From an uncultured Ignavibacteria bacterium (GTDB lineage: Bacteria; Bacteroidota; Ignavibacteria; Kapaibacteriales; UBA2268): a DNA stretch of 11,256 nt. The DNA lies in NCBI GenBank assembly GCA_903911805.1, contig CAIWET010000597.1, forward strand, positions 1 through 11,256, in the 5' to 3' direction. Each line of letters starts with the position of its first letter. Position 1 is the first letter of the stretch. Under the pieces are notes generated by a model. It saw only the letters and a list, made by a program, of their open reading frames with translations, had not been told where the DNA came from and made no database searches. Positions 7,021 through 11,256 of this stretch are shown piece after piece. A program made the translations under genes and the position numbers.

Positions 7021-7108
7021 CCGTTTCCCTACGCCAGTATTATCTGGATCAGGTTCGAGGAGTTCTCTCAGCAATGCAAACAACATATTTGCAAAGCACC
7101 TCCAACGG
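7021..7108 (-). promoter_or_regulatory. TPP (thiamin pyrophosphate) riboswitch aptamer
   Basis: Read on the minus strand, all conserved THI-box parts are present in order. P1 is CCGTT (7108-7104) with AACGG (7025-7021). P2 is GGAG (7103-7100) with CTCC (7062-7059). The P3 arm is closed by TGCAAA/TTTGCA, followed by GCTGAGAG (7072-7065). Then come GAACCTGATC (7056-7047), P4 CCAG/CTGG around ATAATA, and GCGTAGGGAA (7034-7025). Binding of TPP should fold P1 and repress the receptor gene about 95 nt downstream. There is no classical GC-rich terminator, so control is most likely at translation initiation through the downstream hairpin. Confidence 0.95.
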
Positions 7109-7113
7109 CAATA

Positions 7114-7121
7114 CAAAATTA
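7114..7121 (-). promoter_or_regulatory. Putative -7 promoter element of the TPP-riboswitch transcript
   Basis: The minus strand reads TAATTTTG here, matching the TAnnTTTG -7 consensus of Bacteroidota and identical over 13 bases (TAATTTTGTATTG) to the feoAB promoter. The predicted start, about seven bases downstream, falls at the 5' edge of aptamer stem P1, as expected for a riboswitch leader. The -33 region (ATTTA around 7141-7145) matches TTTG poorly. Confidence 0.5.
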
Positions 7122-7149
7122 AGAAATTATATTTACATTTTAAATAAAA

Positions 7150-7178
7150 AAAGGAATTGTCATATTAACAATTCCTTT
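7150..7178 (-). terminator. Rho-independent terminator of the greA / GIY-YIG-like unit
   Basis: AAAGGAATTGT and ACAATTCCTTT form a perfect 11-bp stem around a 7-nt loop. On the minus strand the stem runs into a T-tract (7152-7146). It sits 22 bp after the stop of the gene ending at 7200 and separates that unit from the thiamin receptor promoter. Confidence 0.9.
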
Positions 7179-7199
7179 CATTTAAAATTTCATTAAAAT

Positions 7200-7547
7200 T
7201 TACCAAGGTAAATTTACTTTTACAGCAGAAGCTGTCGATCGATTATCTGAAAATTTTGGTTTTAACAAATTTTGTAAAAAAGCTACTACACCTTCCTTAC
7301 GAAATCCGACTGGACACCAGGTAACGAAAACACCATATTGTAAAAAAGCGTGAATAGCGATATCCTTTTGATTTTTTATTATTTCATCACTTATTAAACC
7401 GTGACCAATTCTTAGAACTGATTTTTGATCTCTTCCGCTCCAAATAATATAAACTCCTTTTTCATCTTCTAAATTTTTATGATGCGCATCTATTTTGTTT
7501 AATTCACACCAAATATTTCCTTTACACATTACCCATTCAACTTCCAT
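7200..7547 (-). CDS. Small divergent GIY-YIG-like protein, function unknown
   Basis: This 115-residue protein contains GVYIIW (31-36), a spaced RIGHG (46-50) where GIY-YIG nucleases carry the YIG/YVG motif, a hydrophobic strand FVTWCPV (74-80), and a helix ending KP-x-FSDN (96-102). The C-terminus is VNLPW. From memory, this layout matches small GIY-YIG-like proteins that end in the same VNLPW motif. The usual catalytic glutamate in the G-V-E-x-x-L helix appears to be Val88 (GVVAFL), and the conserved Arg/His after the YIG motif is not evident (SDEIIKNQKD). It may thus be non-catalytic. It lies 36 bp after greA on the same strand, is probably cotranscribed with it, and ends in a strong terminator. 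The start at 7547 has a weak GGA eight bases upstream. Confidence 0.6.
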   Translation of the reverse strand: MEVEWVMCKGNIWCELNKIDAHHKNLEDEKGVYIIWSGRDQKSVLRIGHGLISDEIIKNQKDIAIHAFLQYGVFVTWCPVGFRKEGVVAFLQNLLKPKFSDNRSTASAVKVNLPW

Positions 7548-7583
7548 AATTATTCCAATAAATAATTTAAAAAAATCTGAACA

Positions 7584-8057
7584 TTATCTATTTAAATCAA
7601 GTATTTTAAACTGTGTTTTTCCTGCTGGTACAGTAACTTCAACAATATCATTAATAACTTTGCCCATTAAAGCTTTTCCAATAGGTGATGTAACTGAAAG
7701 TTTTCTTTTTTCAAAATCAGCTTCTTCAGGACTTACAAGTAAATATTCAATTTCTGCATTATTTTTTAAATTAATAATTTTTACTCTTGAAAGAATATAT
7801 ACTTTATCATTTGGTAATTCATCGGCTTTAATAACTTCAACTCTTCCTAATGTCTTTTCAAGCTTTGAAATTCGAAGTTCTAAAAGTTCTTGTTCGTGCT
7901 TTGCAGCATCATACTCGGAATTTTCAGATAAATCCCCGTGTGAACGAGCATCAGCAATTTTCATTGCTGCTTCTTTTCTGCCCTTGGTCTTTAATTTGAA
8001 AATCTCTTGTTCAAGTTCTTTTACACTTTCAATTGTCATATATACTCTATCTGACAT
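7584..8057 (-). CDS. greA: Transcription elongation factor GreA
   Basis: GreA enters the secondary channel of stalled RNA polymerase and stimulates cleavage of the backtracked transcript. The 157-residue length is typical. The N-terminal coiled coil (about 8-75) carries the acidic tip GDLSENSEYDAAKHEQ (41-56), with Asp42 and Glu45 as the key acidic residues. The C-terminal FKBP-like domain has SPIGKALMGK and ends in a VPAGKTQFKIL strand. Translation is supported by GAGGG at 8062-8066, four bases before the ATG. A strong hairpin stands only 27 bp upstream, so greA either has its own promoter overlapping that region or is fed by readthrough from ribBA. The small GIY-YIG-like gene follows. Confidence 0.97.
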   Translation of the reverse strand: MSDRVYMTIESVKELEQEIFKLKTKGRKEAAMKIADARSHGDLSENSEYDAAKHEQELLELRISKLEKTLGRVEVIKADELPNDKVYILSRVKIINLKNNAEIEYLLVSPEEADFEKRKLSVTSPIGKALMGKVINDIVEVTVPAGKTQFKILDLNR

Positions 8058-8083
8058 AAATCCCTCTTAAAAATTAATATAAA

Positions 8084-8115
8084 AAATAAAGCCATCGATT
8101 AAGATAGCTTTATTT
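8084..8115 (-). terminator. Rho-independent terminator after ribBA
   Basis: AAATAAAGC and GCTTTATTT form a 9-bp stem that continues, after one mismatch, with ATC/GAT around a GATTAA loop. On the minus strand it runs into TTTTTTATATTAATTTTT. It lies 67 bp past the ribBA stop. The stretch between ribBA and this hairpin (8116-8182) shows no gene; its only other structure is a weak AATAAAC/GTTTATT pair overlapping the ribBA stop. Confidence 0.75.
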
Positions 8116-8182
8116 ATTCTGCACAAATTCTACATTCTAAATTAAGGTTAAATCTTTAATAAACCAAACGATTTTTTTTAGT

Positions 8183-9382
8183 TTATTCCAAATTACTTAA
8201 CAAATGCCCCATTTTTTCTCTTTTGGTTAAAAGATAGCTTAAATTTTCTTCATTTGCTATCATTTCTATAGGAAGCATCTCAGTTACGGTTAGACCATAT
8301 CCTTCTAATCCGACTCTTTTTTGTGGGTTGTTAGTGATTAACTTCATTTTCCTAACTCCCAAGTCAGCAAGAATTTGAGCTCCAATACCATAATCTCTGG
8401 CATCTGGTGCAAATCCTAAATGAACATTAGCTTCAACTGTATCCATTCCTTGTTCTTGAAGGGCATAAGCTTTAATTTTATTAATTAAACCTATGCCTCT
8501 ACCTTCTTGTCGCATATAAAGCAAAATTCCGTTTCCATATCTTGCAATCATTTGTAAAGCATTTTCTAATTGTTCACCACAGTCGCATCTTTTTGATCCA
8601 AAAACGTCACCAGTTAAACATTCGGAATGAACTCTAACAGGAATAACTTCTTCTGGATTGATTTTGCCACAAACCATAGCGCAATGTTCTTTGCCATCAA
8701 TTACATTTTCATATACATAAATGTTAAAATCACCAAATTTTGTTGGCATTTTTGCTTTTGCAACATTCTTTACTAATGATTCTTTTGCCATTCTATATGC
8801 AACTAAATCTTTAATAGTAATTATTTTTAAATTATGTTTTTCGGCAAAAACTTCAAGATCAGGTCTGCGAGCCATAGTTCCATCTTCATTTATGATTTCA
8901 CATAAAACTCCAGATGGGTACAATCCAGCTAATCTATTTAGGTCAACAGTAGCTTCTGTATGTCCTGTTCTTCTTAAAATTCCTTCTTTAACTGCAATTA
9001 AAGGAAAAATGTGGCCTGGACGACCTAAATCTTCAGGTTTTGTTCTTAAATCAGCTAAAGCTTTAACAGTTACGGATCTATCATAAGCCGAAATACCGGT
9101 TGTTGTTCCGTGAACATAATCCACAGACACAGTGAAATTTGTTCCGTGCAAAGGTGAAGCATTTTTTACCATTCTATCAAGTTCTAATTCTTTAGCTCTT
9201 TCAGAAGTGATTGCAACACAAACTAAACCTTTGCCGTGAGTAGCCATAAAATTTATTGTTTCTGGAGTACAAAGTTCAGATGAGGCAATTAAATCACCTT
9301 CATTTTCACGATCTTCATCATCCATAACAATAATCATCTTACCGAGTTTTAAATCGGTAAGGGCAGATTCTATTGAATGCAT
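8183..9382 (-). CDS. ribBA: Bifunctional 3,4-dihydroxy-2-butanone-4-phosphate synthase / GTP cyclohydrolase II
   Basis: This cytosolic enzyme supplies both precursors of riboflavin: DHBP from ribulose 5-phosphate (N-terminal half) and the pyrimidine from GTP (C-terminal half). The RibB domain (about 1-200) shows the acidic metal loop DDEDRENEGD (21-30), HGKGLVC (49-55) and RRTGHTEATVDL (137-148). The RibA domain (about 205-399) has its zinc site in HSECLTGDVFGSKRCDCGEQL: Cys255, Cys266 and Cys268. It also has YMRQEGRGIGL (289-299) and DARDYGIGAQIL...LITNNPQK (327-355). Length and domain order are standard and no key residue is missing. The start lies 9 bp after yajC with no Shine-Dalgarno sequence (AAAAATAAT before ATG), so coupling to yajC translation is likely. 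No FMN riboswitch precedes it within the operon. Confidence 0.97.
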   Translation of the reverse strand: MHSIESALTDLKLGKMIIVMDDEDRENEGDLIASSELCTPETINFMATHGKGLVCVAITSERAKELELDRMVKNASPLHGTNFTVSVDYVHGTTTGISAYDRSVTVKALADLRTKPEDLGRPGHIFPLIAVKEGILRRTGHTEATVDLNRLAGLYPSGVLCEIINEDGTMARRPDLEVFAEKHNLKIITIKDLVAYRMAKESLVKNVAKAKMPTKFGDFNIYVYENVIDGKEHCAMVCGKINPEEVIPVRVHSECLTGDVFGSKRCDCGEQLENALQMIARYGNGILLYMRQEGRGIGLINKIKAYALQEQGMDTVEANVHLGFAPDARDYGIGAQILADLGVRKMKLITNNPQKRVGLEGYGLTVTEMLPIEMIANEENLSYLLTKREKMGHLLSNLE

Positions 9383-9391
9383 ATTATTTTT

Positions 9392-9700
9392 CTATTGTTG
9401 TTTTGAAACTATTGCAGCTTTATCAAATTTTACTTTTACATTTTCTGCAATTTGTAATGTCATAGTTGTACCGTCTAAATCAACCACAGTACCGTGGATA
9501 CCTGATGAAGTAACAACTTTATCTGATTTTTTGATTGCTTCTAACATTGCTTTATGTTCTTTTTGTCTTTTTTGCTGTGGTCTGATGATTAAGAAATACA
9601 TAATTGCAAACATACCAACCATCATCACGATAAGCATAACAGGACTTCCGCCTTGACCACCATCACCTGCAGGTGGCATAAAACCTGTAATTAAATCCAT
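9392..9700 (-). CDS. yajC: Sec translocase accessory subunit YajC
   Basis: YajC is a small inner-membrane partner of SecDF in the Sec translocon. The 102-residue protein has a Gly/Pro-rich N-terminus, one transmembrane helix (about 20-39, VMLIVMMVGMFAIMYFLIIR), and the family signature RPQQKRQKEH (40-49). The cytosolic domain follows with VVTSSGIHGTVVDLDGTTMTLQI and FDKAAIV. Shine-Dalgarno-like AGGA lies upstream of the ATG. It sits 16 bp after tgt; a tgt-yajC order is widespread in bacteria, where secDF often follows. Here ribBA follows instead and secDF is not in the window. Confidence 0.95.
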   Translation of the reverse strand: MDLITGFMPPAGDGGQGGSPVMLIVMMVGMFAIMYFLIIRPQQKRQKEHKAMLEAIKKSDKVVTSSGIHGTVVDLDGTTMTLQIAENVKVKFDKAAIVSKQQ

Positions 9701-9716
9701 CTTTATTCTTCCTAAT

Positions 9717-10850
9717 TTAAACTATATTATTAAAATTATTTAAAAAATCATTTTTCCATTGACGATATTTACCAGAAAGTATTTTTTCTCTAGCGGTGCG
9801 AGTAAGCCATAAATAAAAGGCAAGATTATGATTTGTAGCAATTTGTAGAGCTAATATTTCTTGCGAAATAAATAAATGTCTTAGGTAGCCAAGTGTATAA
9901 TAATTCGAAATATAATTTTCAAATCCTTCATCAATAACTTCCTTTGAATATTTATATTTAGCATTTTTTATATTTATTTTACCTTTAGTAGTAAATATCT
10001 GTCCATTTCTTGCATTTCTTGTTGGCATTACATAATCAAATTGATCAACTCCCAATTCAATTGCTGTTAGGATATTTTCGGGAGTACCAACTCCCATTAA
10101 ATATCTTGGTTTATTCTCTGGTAAAATTCCTGTGCATAAATCAGTTATTTCATACATCATTTCTGCTGGTTCACCAACCGACAAACCACCAATTGAATAA
10201 CCATCAAAATCTAAATCTATTACTTTATTTAAATATTCTTTTCGTAATTCAGGATACATACTACCTTGACCAATTGCATATAAAAATTGATCATTTCCAT
10301 AATATGGCTCAGTATTCCTAAAGTATTCTATACTTCTACTAGCCCATTTAAATGATAAATCAATTGATTTTTTTGCATCAATAAATGTGGAAGGATAAGG
10401 AGTACATTCATCTAAAACCATTAAAATATCTGATCCTATTGCTCTTTGTATATCAATTACTTTTTCAGGAGTAAATTTATGTTTTGAGCCATCAATATGA
10501 GATTTAAATTCAGCTCCTTCTTCAGTGAGTTTTCTTAAATCCTTTAATGAAAATACTTGATAACCTCCGCTGTCGGTTAAAATTGGTTTATCCCACTTCA
10601 TAAATTTATGCAATCCACCAAAATCTTTTAGCACATCAGTTCCAGGGCGTAAATACAAATGATAAGTATTTCCTAAAATTATCTGTGATTGAATTTCATT
10701 CAATTCTTTTTGAGCAATTGCTTTTACTGTTCCTTGAGTTCCGACTGGCATAAAAACAGGTGTCTGAATTTCTCCGTGAGAAGTATAAATAGTCCCTGCT
10801 CTTGCTTTGCAATCCTCTGATGTTTTTTCTAATTTAAAAAAATTATCCAT
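9717..10850 (-). CDS. tgt: tRNA-guanine transglycosylase (queuine/preQ1), zinc-site cysteines missing
   Basis: The enzyme swaps guanine 34 of GUN-anticodon tRNAs for preQ1 in queuosine synthesis. The 377-residue barrel keeps the active site: Asp93 in TDSGGYQVFSL, Asp147 and Cys149 in LDECTPYP, Gln195 in GQGSMYPELR, GYSIGGLSVGE (218-227), the covalent nucleophile Asp272 in VDQFDYVMPTRNARNG, and the tRNA-binding segment that follows. The family's structural zinc site C-x-C-x2-C...H does not survive. The positions aligned to the three cysteines are Phe310, Asn312 and Ser315 (GFENYISNYYTLGYLRHL), while the fourth ligand, His341 (NHNLAFYL), remains. The frame is intact on both sides, so this is substitution, not frameshift. 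The start overlaps the VanZ-like gene by 8 bp and yajC follows. Confidence 0.96.
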   Translation of the reverse strand: MDNFFKLEKTSEDCKARAGTIYTSHGEIQTPVFMPVGTQGTVKAIAQKELNEIQSQIILGNTYHLYLRPGTDVLKDFGGLHKFMKWDKPILTDSGGYQVFSLKDLRKLTEEGAEFKSHIDGSKHKFTPEKVIDIQRAIGSDILMVLDECTPYPSTFIDAKKSIDLSFKWASRSIEYFRNTEPYYGNDQFLYAIGQGSMYPELRKEYLNKVIDLDFDGYSIGGLSVGEPAEMMYEITDLCTGILPENKPRYLMGVGTPENILTAIELGVDQFDYVMPTRNARNGQIFTTKGKINIKNAKYKYSKEVIDEGFENYISNYYTLGYLRHLFISQEILALQIATNHNLAFYLWLTRTAREKILSGKYRQWKNDFLNNFNNIV

Positions 10851-11238
10851 TTACTTTTTTATATTTAATTACGATATTTTTAAATGATTTGATAAAAATA
10901 AGTGATAATATTATACCGATTGAATTTGCATACCAATCGTATAAAGATGCTGTTCTACCTGGAATCAATTTTTGATGTAATTCATCAATTGCACCAAATA
11001 TTAAACCAAAGGCAAAAGTGAATAATAATATTTTGAAATTATTACTAAAATTATAATAACCGATTAAAAACAAAATAAAAGATGTCCCTAAAGTAAAATA
11101 TGCGATTAAATGAATAATTTTATCAAATTTAAATAATTCAATATCAGGAATATCTTCACCTGGCAAACTTGTCATAATTAATAATCCCAAAATGACTATT
11201 AAAAATTGGACAAAATATATTTTTCTACTTATTTCCAT
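10843..11238 (-). CDS. VanZ-like integral membrane protein
   Basis: The 131-residue protein has four predicted membrane helices (about 7-24, 42-60, 69-84 and 104-122) and the VanZ-family signature. This comprises D-K-x-x-H (39-43) at the start of helix 2, then GAIDELHQ (82-89), PGR (93-95) and SLYDWYANSIGI (98-109). The molecular function of chromosomal VanZ-like proteins is not settled; VanZ itself confers low-level teicoplanin resistance, and no such role should be assumed here. An in-frame TAA at 11254-11256 shows the coding region is complete. A TTG at 11242-11244 could be used, but the ATG at 11236-11238 is preferred. The last codons overlap the tgt start by 8 bp (stop-start coupling), making this the first visible gene of the tgt-yajC-ribBA operon. 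Confidence 0.88.
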   Translation of the reverse strand: MEISRKIYFVQFLIVILGLLIMTSLPGEDIPDIELFKFDKIIHLIAYFTLGTSFILFLIGYYNFSNNFKILLFTFAFGLIFGAIDELHQKLIPGRTASLYDWYANSIGIILSLIFIKSFKNIVIKYKKVNG

Positions 11239-11256
11239 TTTCAAAAATATTGATTA

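Noticed and set aside
7495..8070. A 191-codon open frame on the plus strand opposite greA and its neighbour
   Set aside because: It lies wholly antisense to greA and the GIY-YIG-like gene. Its Ser/Phe/Ile-rich composition is typical of the reverse complement of AT-rich coding DNA, and it has no recognisable domain.
8158..8187. AATAAAC/GTTTATT hairpin at the ribBA stop as a terminator
   Set aside because: The stem is all A/T except one pair, overlaps the stop codon and is not followed by a T-tract on the minus strand. The hairpin at 8084-8115 is far better.
8721..9086. A 121-codon frame opposite ribBA
   Set aside because: It is antisense to the conserved catalytic part of RibB and has no domain or ribosome site; it is a shadow of the real gene.
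9880..9960. Frameshift or misassembly as the cause of the missing Tgt cysteines
   Set aside because: Conserved residues on both sides (INIKNAKYK and GYLRHLF) stay in the same frame with family spacing, so base substitutions explain it better.
11236..11244. TTG at 11242-11244 as start of the VanZ-like gene
   Set aside because: An ATG lies two codons downstream and TTG adds nothing conserved; the ATG is the simpler choice.

Overview
The window is an AT-rich stretch of bacterial chromosome, with AT-biased codons throughout. It probably comes from the Bacteroidota/Chlorobiota (FCB) group. Four things point there: a fused FeoA-FeoB, a TonB-dependent receptor, a hemerythrin gene paired with a LuxR-type gene, and two TAATTTTG boxes fitting the Bacteroidota -7 consensus TAnnTTTG. 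Several genes also have purine-rich Shine-Dalgarno sequences (feoB-associated gene, TonB receptor, greA, yajC), so a deeper FCB branch (Ignavibacteria/Kapabacteria-like) is possible. This placement is an inference; there is no rRNA marker. No tRNA, rRNA, CRISPR array or intact mobile element was seen.

Plus-strand block (3-4383): the 3' end of an unrecognised gene, then a hemerythrin-like di-iron protein that overlaps a LuxR-type regulator with a degenerate receiver domain. A promoter region with two palindromes follows, then a FeoA-FeoB ferrous iron transporter and a 53-residue cysteine-rich FeoB-associated membrane protein. This reads as an iron uptake and iron/oxygen/NO-handling module. Its right edge is marked by two inverted copies of a dispersed repeat (4422-4500).

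Minus-strand thiamin block (4535-7121): a TonB-dependent outer-membrane receptor preceded by a TPP riboswitch. The leader between aptamer and start codon contains a hairpin that buries the Shine-Dalgarno sequence, and the aptamer carries a second copy of the same hexamer, which suggests a complete switching mechanism. The receptor is therefore predicted to import thiamin or a precursor and to be shut off by TPP.

Minus-strand housekeeping block (7150-11238): VanZ-like membrane protein -> tgt (overlapping 8 bp) -> yajC -> ribBA, a tight operon ending in a strong hairpin at 8084-8115. After it come greA and a small divergent GIY-YIG-like gene ending in a classic terminator at 7150-7178. The most unusual protein is Tgt: all catalytic positions are present, but all three cysteines of the family's structural zinc site are replaced.
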